From positions 1,908,494 to 1,972,493 of the forward strand of contig OX465111.1 of assembly GCA_949987565.1 (NCBI GenBank): 64,000 bases of DNA, written 5' to 3'. The notes beneath the pieces were generated by a model. It saw nothing but the letters and a program-made list of their open reading frames with translations. It was not told the DNA's origin and ran no database searches. The DNA is from Luidia sarsii. Taxonomy: Eukaryota > Echinodermata > Asteroidea > Paxillosida > Luidiidae. Positions within the stretch are counted from its first letter, which is position 1, and each line of letters opens with the position of its first letter. The translations under genes were made by a program, and so were the position numbers. Shown in pieces: positions 1 to 11,665 of this stretch.

Positions 1-1560
1 CAATGACATGTACTTCATGTAGCATTGCTTGGACACAGACTGACACTAGTACTCATAGTACAATGTACACACTGTACACTTGATGTGTGAATGCACATTT
101 GCTTTTACTTGTACACTACAAACATAGTTTGTAGACATGTACATATACTGTACATGTACATGTATCTACCCGTACTGTACCCGGTACATGTGTACTTGTG
201 CTGCATGTAGAGGGACCAGTCATAATCCACATAAGGCAGTGTACTGTATGACTCCTAAACCGACTGTTCTTTACGTCTACTGTGCCGGTGATAGCATTGC
301 TTGGGGCACAGACTGGCACTAGCCCTCACAGTATACACTGTGCATACCGGTGTGCACGTCTATTGCGTTTACATCTACAGACATGTACCGGTATCTACCG
401 GTACATGTACATGTACATGTGTACATGTACATGTACATGTGTACATGTACTTGTGCTGCATGCTGATGCCTTGACGGACCAGTCATAATCCCCAGAGGGA
501 ACTCTGCTGTGTGACTCCTAAACTGACTGTTCTTTATACATAGTATGTACATGTAGGCTATCTACGGTGCCGATGATCTGATAGTATTACATTTGGACGC
601 ATAGACTGGTTCAAGTCCATGCAATACACACTGTATAGTACAGTATGTACATGTACATGTACCTTATGCATGCACATGATTATTACATACTGTATGGTGT
701 GTATGCATGTCTATTGCTTTCATGTACATGTACAATTATACATGTACATGTAGTATGCATATATACCGTACACATACTGTATAACGTACAAGTATGTAGA
801 CAGAGTGACAGACTCATAATCCGCACTGGCACTGACACAATGTGACTTGGCAAAATTTGTTAGTAACATGTGCACAGCTGTTTGTGGCTGTAGTCAAGGC
901 GTGCCAAGAAAATGTATCCTTGTCAGTCTACAGTAACGGACAAGTTAATGATAACAACTTATGACTAGCTCTTACATGTTAAACTAAAGAGCATCCAGTT
1001 GGGAAGAGTGCATTATAAGATTTCACGGCAACACCTACATGTATAATACAGTACTGCACAGTATGTACATGTATGTACAATGTACATGTACATGTACATT
1101 TCGGTACATACCGGTACATGTACTGTACATATGTACAAATGTACATGTACATTTCGGTACATACATGTACATGTACTGTACATGTACATGTACATGTATG
1201 TATACTTTTACATACAGTATGTTCATGTACATGTACAGCACAGTATACCATGCCTGTACCATGTGTACCGGGTACATGTACAGTGTACATGTACATGTAC
1301 AGTGTACATACAGTACATTGTACAGTATGTGTATGTACATGTACTGCAGTATACCATGTACCATGTGTACCGGTATGTACCGGTACATGTGTACAATTGT
1401 ACATGTATACATACATAATTATACACTATGTAGTAGATGCACATTTAGAGAGTATAAATATATCCATGTACAGGGTACAAGGTACATGACTGTAGAGAGC
1501 ATGTTAAGTATGGCTACATGTATGTATACATGTGCTTGGTTTCATATTTAGATTACCATG
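1..1560. repeat. TGTACA/ACATGT palindromic low-complexity region
   Basis: The region is dominated by overlapping palindromic hexamers TGTACA and ACATGT, densest at 130-200, 380-450 and 1030-1400. Spurious Cys/Tyr/Met/His-rich open frames occur on both strands as a consequence. A diverged duplication is visible: blocks around 200-310 and 470-600 share 'accagtcataatcc', then 'gactcctaaac', then a TGCCGGTGATAGC-like stretch. No gene is supported. Confidence 0.85.
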
Positions 1561-4331
1561 GCAACCCGAGCTTGCCCAGGATGGGTGAATTAGTCCGGTG
1601 CAGCTTGGAAGTCATTGAGCATGCCACAGGAAGTCTGTCTTATGTCTCCTGGCTGCCTGCGCACTCGCTGACATTTCAGTTGCCACCACACATGCTTTTG
1701 CTCCACGAAATGTATACATTACATGTTCACACGTAGTAGGTCAGACGATTGTGCCTGGTATTAAACTTAAAGCAGAGCAGTCCGTTCAGACTTGAAGGTC
1801 TGCATGGTGGACGCACAAGGTGGTTGAACGAACACTTGGAGCACTCGGCTTGGGGAAAGCCTGTACACCCTTCAGCGGTGTTGTAGCTTCGTCACGCCCC
1901 AGTGATCTCCCGGAACTCATGCAAGCACCTTTGGTACAATGTAGCTGGAATCCAGCTGTCTCCTGATGACGTGCAGAGCACACAATGCCTGAAACATTGA
2001 GTGACCGGCTCTTTTTCGGAGCCGGGCTGAAGCTCCTAGCTTGGTGTATCCACAATCTGTCCACAGCAGGGCACAGTCTATTGAGTTCAGTTTGCCCCTT
2101 GCCCCAAATGTCTACAGTCTGCTTTTTGACTAAAGTGATGTTGTGAAATCTTGCTTACTGTATCTTCACAAATTCACAACCAAAATACTGTTCCTTAGCA
2201 AAACTGACTCAGAACTTTTTACAGAAATTGTTTTAAACGGCAGAGAAAACTTTGAGTGGACTAAGACTTGAACATGAGACCTCTGGTCTTGATTATCGGC
2301 GGTCTTACACAATCTGAGCTTAATTGAGAAAAATGTGAGACTTATTGTAAAGATTGCAGAGGTTGTCATGTTGGTCCTAGAATGGGCCTCTCTGAAAAAG
2401 TTTCAATTCTGACTTTTGAGAGAGGTCGTTATAGGATTTACATGTAAACGTTGGGCCCTGTGCAGTTTTGAGAAATGATTAGTACCTAGTGCTCATGGAT
2501 GGAGGGGTATAAGCTGCAGTGCTGTGGCCAGGGTATCATGTCATCTCCTGTCCCTGTGGTATTGCCTGATTGCTGAAGGCCAACTTTGTGGGTCGTATGG
2601 GTCTAGGTTAGTGACCTCCTTCATGTATTTAGCATGGTTCTTGGGCTTGGAGGAGCTTACTGGATGGAGCCCAGAAGGCCAACTTGGAGACTGGTTGACA
2701 GCTTGGATGGACACAGTGGCTACTAAGACTTTTTTGTAGTAGTGCTTGTCTGTGAAAAGAGCAGGTGCCTTGACGTTCTGGGCAGTGCGTAGTCTGAGTT
2801 CTCTATCGGATCTTTGCAGAGCCACGCTCCTTCTCAAAAGAGATGTGTTAGTACTGTACATGGTGTCACCGCAAACCTTCCACGTGGTACCTGCCATGCA
2901 GACCTCTAAGTTTTCAGGCTTTTTTTGTTCATCCGACTAACGGTACTCTGTGTGTACACGTGCAAGTCAAACCCGGCACAATTTCGGATGTCTGTGTGGC
3001 TTAAATTGTCAATTTGTAATTGTGTAATTTTGTTATTTGTGAAGGATCGTATACCAGTATGTATACATATTGTTTGAGAACAGCGCATAGGGGGATTGGC
3101 CTGAGAGAGACTTCATAGTTCAGTGCATTTCTACCCATATGCTGCTGTGTCTAAATCTGTTGCATGATAGCCATACAGCATCTGTCCTACTTGAGAAATT
3201 ATGTCCACTCTTTCCTTGGCCCCCCTCCCCACCTCCACTGCCCTCGATCCCTCCCACCAGACGAAGATAGAGAAATGGAGGGAAGGGATTGCTTCCGTTC
3301 AGCGAGACGTCCTGCTCCCAAAGATTGCCGATAGCCTGGGCCTGCCTCCCTAGTCACTGTCTTGCCCAGGCTGCGGGTAGGCAGCGTGCAGCCGAGTGGG
3401 ACCAGGCTAGGCCAGGCTGGGGTGCCTGCCTGCCAGCTGATACGGCAGCTTTCCTGTGAGTCACGGCACGGTGCCGTCACGGGTGCGGACTGGCCATGGA
3501 CTGGCCATGTGGCCTTTCTGCTGCCGGGAGTCTGGACACCAGACAAGAGTTTGCTCAGAACTTCAAAGGTCACATTGTACAGTACATGTACGTGTACAAA
3601 CACGTACATGTACACGTACATGCACTGGGTAAAAGGATTTTCAGCATTACAGTGTGTATGTACATATATGTACAATGTACATGTATGTAGTTTCAAAATT
3701 TAGGAGGGCCTGACGTTTTGACCCTAGCAGGACCTTTCTCATGGGCCGAGTGACAATGACAAAAACCCATACATGTACATGTAGGGAGGGGAGAGTAATA
3801 GAGACACCTGGACACGGATGACAGACAAAGGACAAAGGGGATAGCTGGAAGGGTGGGATCAAAGGGAAGGGCAGGGGTTTGTGTAAGGATTAGGTAGTAG
3901 AGGGACAATGTCAAAGAGAGAAGTGGGGGAGTGAACACAAAAGAGGGATTATTGGCCAACATGCATGGTGTTAATCATTGCCCTCCTGGATGTTGAGGCC
4001 ATGTGGTTAAATTGTCCACAGACTCTTCATTCACATTTACTCCAGGCTCAAACAGACAGCATCGCTACAATGACCAAGTGATTCTATGCCCAGTACACTC
4101 ATATCTGATGTACATGTACATGTACACGTATGTAGTAATGATTGGGGTGACACACAATACATACCTGTACATGAAAATTACATGGAGTTTCATTTGTTTA
4201 GATATAAATGTATGTGAATGCATCCATGGACATGTGTATTGATGCATCTAGAGATTAATGAATGTATTTACAGTAAGGCTTCACAAATTTACACATGTAC
4301 ACACATGTACATATGTAATCTGTTGAACAGT
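1561..4331. other. Gene-free stretch with fragments of dispersed repeats
   Basis: I find no supported exon. Around 1960-2060 and 2720-2890 are fragments of the foldback family that pairs 'ggctctgaaaagagc' with 'gctcttttcagagcc'. At about 3690-3760 is a fragment of the 'gggcctgacgttt...ctagcaggacctttctc' dispersed repeat. The 2210-2400 stretch resembles a decayed tRNA-type SINE ('gacttgaacatgagacctctgg'). FKBP15 exon 1 could lie in this region or upstream of the window. Confidence 0.6.
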
Positions 4332-5035
4332 TTAACCACTTCGCGCCGGGGGGTTTTTCAGCCCCGATGACCGCCATACGGGGGTTTTTGAACAATGCAT
4401 CATTTTCAAATCTCGCTAAAACAATTGGAACAATATATTTATGTGAAATAAATCGATAAGAGTATACTATGGGTACAAGAGAGTAAAACCTGGCACAATT
4501 CAGACGTCGTTGTGGCTTTTGTCAAGAGATTATCCGTTCGAAAAAGGGCCCTTTGTGCATCGTCAATGGACAGTAACGGATGTGTGTGAGTGCGTGCGTG
4601 TACGCTGCTGACAATCCCTGACTGCAGACTCCAGCCTCCACTCCAGGCAGTCAAATCTTCGAGTTGGTCGGCCACAAACGAGCGTACAGATTACGGTAAA
4701 GAATGTGGGGAGAATTCCAATGCCAGACCGACGGCCGTTGGGCTGTGTGGCATGCAAAGACAATGTCCCCCGAGTGCTTTCAGCTGCAGCGCGATATCCC
4801 TCGATCCTCCACAGTAAAAGTCCCACAATTGCACAATAACTGCTGCTAATCTTGCAATTCATGTGGCAACTTGCGTCAAAAAGGGTCTTTGTACTGATTC
4901 GTATTGCTTTGTTCTAAGCTGAAAAGAGTCTTTGTTTAGAATGTGGACAATAGTGGTGCCCGGTTTCGGAGGGCCCCGTTGCATAGGCAATCCAATTGAC
5001 CTCCGGATTCGGAGGTCCCGGCGCGAAGTGGTTAA
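4332..5035. mobile_element. TTAA-flanked MITE with 19-bp perfect terminal inverted repeats
   Basis: The element starts TTAACCACTTCGCGCCGGG and ends with the exact reverse complement. Both ends are bounded by TTAA, the target-site duplication expected of piggyBac-type elements. It is about 704 bp and encodes no transposase. Related degenerate copies occur at 41743 onwards and 56440-56892. Confidence 0.85.
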
Positions 5036-5680
5036 GAGCCTTTGTACAATAACTTACAATTTAGAACAGTTAAATTTACGGTATTAATTGATTTTGTTTT
5101 TCATGTACAACATGTATGAACATGTATTGTCAATATCAATCTCCTGTCTGAAGAATCGAAGATACATGTACATGTACATGTACAGTACAGTGCGTGAAAC
5201 TGTGTGGTAAAATGAACTTGAATCTAGCCAGTTCTGTTCCTGGTACAAGTGAATACATATATATACAGTAATTCTAACTTTGGTGTCATTTCTAAGTATC
5301 GAGTCGCTGCACTACCAACCAAGACCTTGACTTCTACAATGTAGAATGAGGGTAACCAGGCAAGGATCAGCCTCCCCTTTAAATGGACACCGAGCAGATC
5401 CCCATGGACCTCTCCCTCTTCCACTCCCTTTACTTCACCTCTGGCTTTGCTCTAACTCTTACCGGCTGGACATTGGTCATGCACCCTCTGCCCAGGAAGC
5501 AGTGGCCCTAGATTGGACGCTGTCCCTTCAATAACAGTCTGTCTGGCTGAATCATAGGTGTGACAAAGACTCCCAGTGACTTTACAGGATCTGTAGTGTG
5601 CAGAATATATCACCAGTCAATTTGTGTCTTCTTGTATTTAAGCCGAGAAGAGGCAGTACAGGACTTGTGTGCATGTGTTC
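5036..5680. other. Gene-free spacer
   Basis: Mostly unique AT-rich sequence with a short ACATGTACATGTAC run at about 5160. No exon, RNA gene or clear element is seen. Confidence 0.5.
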
Positions 5681-6960
5681 AGTAGGTCTGGTGACAGACC
5701 CCCTGATCTGTGAGTAACAACCTCAGTAAGATAGCAGACTGCACTTCACTGGCAGAGAGACAATATTTGGGTCTGGTGACAGACCCCCTGATCTTCTGTG
5801 AGTAAGAACCTCGGTAAGATAGCAGACTGCACTTCACTGGCAGAGAGACAATATTTGGGTCTGGTGACAGACCCACTGATCTTCTGTGAGTAACAACCTC
5901 AGTAAGATAGCAGACTGCACTTCACTGGCAGAGGGACAATATTTGGGTCTGGTGACAGACCCACTGATCTTCTGTGAGTAACAACCTCAGTAAGATAGCA
6001 GACTGCACTTCACTGGCAGAGGGACAATATTTGGGTCTGGTGACAGACCCCCTGATCTTCTGTGAGTAAGAACCTCGGTAAGATAGCAGACTGCACTTCA
6101 CTGGCAGAGAGACAATATTTGGGTCTGGTGACAGACCCACTGATCTTCTGTGAGTAACAACCTCAGTAAGATAGCAGACTGCACTTCACTGGCAGAGAGA
6201 CAATATTTGGGTCTGGTGACAGACCCCCTGATCTGTGAGTAACAACCTCAGTAGGATAGCAGACTGCACTTCACTGGCAGAGAGACAATATTTGGGTCTG
6301 GTGACAGACCCACTGATCTTCTGTGAGTAACAACCTCAGTAAGATACATGTAGCAGACTGCACTTCACTGGCAGAGGGACAATATTTGGGTCTGGTGACA
6401 GACCCCCCTGATCGTCTGTGAGTAAGAACCTCAGTAAGACACTGCAGACTGCACTTCACTGGCAGATAGACAATATTTGGGTCTGGTGACAGACCCCCTG
6501 ATCTTCTGTGAGTAAGAACCTCAGTAAGATAGCAGACTGCACTTCACTGGCACTTTGGCAGAGAGACAATATTTGGGTCTGGTGACAGACCCACTGATCT
6601 TCTGTGAGTAACAACCTCAGTAAGATAGCAGACTGCACTTCACTGGCAGAGAGACAATATTTGGGTCTGGTGACAGACCCACTGATCTTCTGTGAGTAAG
6701 AACCTCAGTAAGATAGCAGACTGCACTTCACTGGCAGAGAGACAATATTTGGGTCTGGTGACAGACCCCCTGATCTTCTGTGAGTAACAACCTCAGTAAG
6801 ATAGCAGACTGCACTTAACTGGCAGAGAGACAATATTTGGGTCTGGTGACAGACCCCCTGATCTTCTGTGAGTAACAACCTCAGTAAGATAGCAGACTGC
6901 ACTTCACTGGCAGATAGACGATATTTGGGTCTGGTGACAGACCCCCTGATCTTCTGTCAG
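5680..6960. repeat. Minisatellite, ~86-96 bp unit, 15 copies
   Basis: Fifteen copies of a unit beginning GGTCTGGTGACAGACC can be counted, with starts spaced 84-97 bp apart. Each unit holds a perfect 6-bp stem hairpin (GGTCTG, loop GTGA, CAGACC) and the strings 'ctgtgagtaa' and 'aacctcagtaag'. Copies differ mainly by small indels and isolated substitutions, so the array looks fairly recent. A decayed edge copy reaches about 7020. Confidence 0.95.
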
Positions 6961-7626
6961 TCTGTGAGTAAAAACCTCAGTAAGACCCTACATACCACAC
7001 TTCACTGGCAGAGGGACAATTTTTGGATGACAGGGCAGGCCCCAGTGTCCATTGCCCCGTACAGCTGGCCAGCCTCTGTCATTTTGCAACGATTGCTGCA
7101 CTTGTTGTTTGTCCGTGTGAACGTTTGGTGCAGTGCAGTGCACACGCAGGCTTCCCTCCCTTTATCTGAGCGGAGAGCAGGGAGCATATGGCTGAGCGTG
7201 CCCAGAGGCGGTTGTCATGGAGACTGCAATCCAGGTGATGTGGGCTTTTGTCTGTTCTTTTTGAGATATTCAATGAGTTTCGCCATGACAAAATGGCAGA
7301 GAAATGTACGTTGTAATTTGTGCATGTTTACAATACATATTATGCCATACTGTACATTGTACACATGTAGGGCTTGAGGTCTTGCATAGTGCACATGTTG
7401 TCATTTTTTCTTACGAACTGCCAAGTCCATTCATGCTGCAGAAAAGATCTTTCTTTGCTGGTCTTGACCAGGTTGGTCCATGTTGGATTGAAAGGTCATC
7501 CTTCTGTCTTGCCTTAGGAAGTCCTGACTTCTTCTTGGAATCCATTTAGTTGGTTTTTTTTAGTTGAAAAAATGGCAAAGAAAACATTGAAAAAGCTGCA
7601 TCCACTTGGTGTAGCCATAGCCAGGT

Positions 7627-7895
7627 TTACATCAATTGGTTGGTTGCATCTGAATGGAAGTGGGAGTGTGATCCCTGGAGATATAAGGCAGTAAATGGTT
7701 TAATTGCTTCTGACTGGTACCCCAACCTTGGCAAAGACTAATTGACTATTTGGGAAAGCCACCACCTAAGGGCTGGATAGCTCAGATGGGAAGAGCACCG
7801 GTGCACAAAACCAGAATTCTTGGGTTCAATTCCCAGTCCAGTCATAGTTTTCTTTGCCATTTGTTCAATTTGTTCCAAAAGTTCCTCTAGAGTAA
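7627..7895 (+). mobile_element. tRNA-derived SINE, near full length
   Basis: The core is tRNA-like, with A-box 'gatagctcagatgg' and B-box 'gggttcaattcc', followed by a conserved tail 'cagtcatagttttctttgcc'. Upstream is the conserved module 'gatccctggagatata...ttgcttctgactgg'. The same composite recurs near 15170, 24420, 32430, 43310, 51110, 56480 and 57295. Confidence 0.8.
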
Positions 7896-10800
7896 GTTTT
7901 TCATTGTTTTGTTTGACCTAAAGTTCTTTTTTGATGCCATTTTTTCTCCCAAACAAGGCCTTAAAGCCACTCTAGGTTCTAAGGAAGGGCGGCGATCTAG
8001 AGAGGAACCCAGGAAAGCTGGAGATAGGAATTGACATTCCTCTTAAAACGCGCCAGAGCATAGGAAGGCGGCAAACATGAACTAGGGGAATCCCAAAGAG
8101 AAGCAGATACCTCCTTGTTCCACCTCCTTGTTTGTTTTCATGGCTGTCCGTCTGTTGTCTGGCAGCCTAGCCACGTGGCTTGCCCATCTGTGCTTGGTCT
8201 GTCGGATGCGTCCTCTCAGACAAATAATGGGGTAGGGTGTTGGGGAAAGGGCTGCTCGTCAGATCAGACCGCACCTGGTAACTTCACGTCATCGCATCTG
8301 ACCTCAGCCTTGACTGTATCCAATGGTCAGCTGCTGTCCCACGTGGGATTACCGTAGAATCCTGCCCATGTCTAATCTCTGGTGGTTTTTTTGTGTTTTG
8401 GTATTCCCCCCTCACACCACTTTAATTTTCAGTGGCTTCCCACCATGCCCACATGTTTTTATTGAACACATCCGGCTCCTTCGCATACATGTACGTACAC
8501 CCATACGTGCATTCCCTCACACTGTAAATGTGTCATCCCCCTTTTCCCATCGCGCCTGCCTTCTACTTGTACATGTACGTGCCAAAGAAGTAATTAGCAA
8601 AGCTGCTTAATGAAGATTTCAAAGAACAGGTTGTTGTTTTTTGTCTGTTTTTTTTTCTTTGGTTATACTCGTAAGTGATTCTAGTGAAAAGAAAATGCAC
8701 ATGTACTGACTGTCATTCAGAAAGGATGATGCTAATTATCAAGTGCATGTGCCATTGTTACAGTAGACTGAACCGTAATTTGCTTTGTTGCTCTGTGTAG
8801 GGGTTGCTCACCTATAATTGGCTCACGTTGCATGAACTGCAAGTACGGTTCTCGCCCTAGTGTATACAGTGCAGTCGATAAGTTGCATAGGTTTGATCAA
8901 AGAATGGGATCTTTAATCCTAAGCCAGAACTGAGTTTGCTGGCTTTCTCGCCCGCGAAGTTCTCCGGAGGAGGGCGATTGAACAATTTGTTTGAACAGAT
9001 TTCCAACGTTCTGTGCTGCTGGCTTGATTTCAGTGGCTGTGCTGTGCCAGTGCATGCCTGGTGCACCACACGCACATGTAGGATGTTGCAATTCACATTT
9101 GTGGTCAGCCAGTCGACAGACAGCTGCTAAGCCTGTGCACTGTGTCCACCTCATGGCTGCCGTCCTAACCCTGATGTCCTAATAAACAACCCAGCGAAGG
9201 AGTGGCTCTCCAGAGGACAAACTGCCATCGATTCCATCAGACTCATTGCAACTTATGATCAATCGTAAGGTGAAGGGAGACGCAGAGAGACCATATAACC
9301 TATGGAAAGCTACAAAGGGTTATTAAGCGTTAGCCAAGTTACAATGCATCGTACGGTTTGGTGAAATCCACATGTACATGTACAGTCTACACATAACCAG
9401 GGAGGCTACATGTACATGTCCATGGAACCTTACATGCAGCTTGTTTGCCTATGTGCTCGATGTTGACTGTACGACATCTACACGGTCAGGGAAGATACTC
9501 AGCCATCACCTCTTGTCGCGACACATGCGTGTACACACGGAATACACAAACCCATTGGAATATACTGCGGGACTGTACTGCATCCATTTCTACTCATCTG
9601 TTCCCATGTCGTGCGCCAACTTTGCCGAGAGCTGAGAGATGAAGAGCCGTCACGGTGAACATGCATGTGCACTCAAAGAAAGTGTCATGCATCCAGAAGA
9701 GTAGGTGTCGTCAGAATCAATGTCTGCCCAGGACTTTGCCCACTCGACTGCCGTGAAAGATGATAGAGCCCAGGCAACTTGAGTTGGATTCTAACCCGTA
9801 ATCATAGCCCACTTATGCAGGTGTCTCACCAACTAGGTAGAGTGGAGGGAATGTCTGTGTAGCGGCGCATGTCTCAACCTGTATTGCTTCCCAATGACGG
9901 GCAGAGTACACACTGCTTGGAAACGTTGAGCTACCGGCTCTCGCCGTACACCTTCCACTCGATCTTGTTCTACCACTGATGTTTCTGAAGTACATGTACT
10001 TTCTCCCTGAAGGCCCCTGAAGCCTTGGTCGACTCGTGGTAGCAATGCCCGTCCCTATCCATAAAGCACCAGTGTGTTCAGTGCGCTCAGGTCTGTGCAC
10101 GCACACATGCTTACAATGAGCTGGCGATTGCCATAGCAGTGGTAGACCTGTAGATGGCACGAAGTACAAGCTGAGCTTGTCGACGGCAACCTTGAAAGAT
10201 TCTGAAGAGGCTTCCGACCGTTGCATTCCAAGGGAAGAAGCTGCCAGGGAACTATGGAGGAGAACCCCAATCCCTTTTCCTATAGCAATTTCTATAAAAA
10301 CCGCAAGAAATATCCCTTCAGGTAAACGCATGTCTGTTTCCCCCACAAAAGGGGGTCAATGGAATAAATGACATTAAAATAGAATGCAGGGTATTGGACA
10401 GTGAGATTTCTGGGTACACAGTGTGGTCGTGTCTCTATGGAGAGAGAGCCGTGGTTCGGAAAGGAACCGTTGAGTGCAGGAGTCCAGTGTACCCGCAATT
10501 CTCAAATGAACCCTGTTCACTGCCGAAGTATCAAATATGACTGAACTTGGTATCGGCCCTGAATTCAGGATTTACCGGTACAAAATGTACATGTATGAAA
10601 TGTAAGCACTATGTTTGGCCACTCAGTCCATCCCATGTGGTAGGGCCTATAATATACTAGCCAGGTGCAGACGTTTTAGTTAATAAACAGTACCTCAAAT
10701 TAAATACTGTATGATGTACATGTACATGTACCGGTATTACATGTACATGTCTGTACCTGTACAAGCATGGCCTTGTAAAGGTACACATGTACACGTTGTA

Positions 10801-11552
10801 CAGTACGTGAATGCATACATATATAACTCGGATAAATACTGTAGCATCAGATGTGGAATGAATGTTTGTCGTGAGAGTTTCCACAAAGAGGTGAAATTGT
10901 CAATGAAATGTAGTCTTAAGGTGAATCGTGAAATTTGCCTTGACTGTAACGGTACATGTGCATGTACACCTGTACATGAAAGCTACGGTATAATGATGCA
11001 CGGTTAACCTTAAAGTACAGTACACTGCACAGTCAAAATGTATTTACACTGGGTTTATTAGTTCCGATTATAATACCGTTAAGTTGATTTTAAATGTATT
11101 TAACTGCATGATGATGTAGTGTACATGATTACTACAGACACCGTACTATGGACAGACTTGCACGTAGTCTCAAAATGAAAGTACAGTACTGTGTACATGT
11201 ACATGAAGTCGTTCAATGAAGTCGTTCACTGCATGAATTTTTTGTTACTATAGTCACCTACAGGCTACAGATAATATATGTACATGTACTATTAATGTAC
11301 ACCAAATGTACATGTACAATACTGCGTAGTAAATAATAATTTACGCTTTTGTTAGACCCGGTTATAGCATTAGCTAGGAAAAATACCCATGTACATGTAT
11401 CTTTCCATTAGATAAATGTACAGTGTGTAGGCTTTTATGTGTACGGTATGGTTTGTTTGTAGCTTTAATATCTGTGTATCCTGTTGCTTTGTAATTGTGT
11501 ATTTCAGAGGCTGTGCCTTACTGTACCTTCAATTGTTCTTTCCATCGATCAG
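7896..11552. other. Gene-free stretch before first recognised FKBP15 exon
   Basis: Contains a fragment of the dispersed repeat 'ggaaagctggagataggaattgacattcctctt' in shorter matching pieces (about 7960-8100; also near 25590, 26290 and 49250), a repeat around 9230-9370 also seen at 21360-21475 and 27140-27280, a foldback-family fragment at 9840-10000 and TGTACA-rich patches at 10700-11400. No exon with the acidic leader expected for FKBP15 exon 1 was recognised. Confidence 0.5.
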
Positions 11553-11665
11553 GTCTAAGTTGAGCTCCTTGTTTGGTATGGACCGTGCCACCAGCCAGGG
11601 TGGGAACGAGTCACTTACCTACACCGCTCCAAAACAGCCCAAGAAAGCCGGAAAGGGAAGCAGAG
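11553..11665 (+). CDS. FKBP15: FKBP15 exon (N-terminal SLFG ... APKQPKK segment)
   Basis: Acceptor 'catcgatcag', donor AG|gttggt. The reading [12 protein letters not shown]...YTAPKQPKK matches the segment right after the acidic leader of vertebrate FKBP15. It enters needing two upstream nucleotides and ends in phase 1. Upstream, the frame is open without a convincing start, which fits a separate, unseen exon 1. Confidence 0.93.

Noticed and set aside
979..1551. Cys/Tyr/His/Thr-rich frames of 110-170 codons on both strands
   Set aside because: By-product of overlapping palindromic TGTACA words; both strands and several frames look alike.
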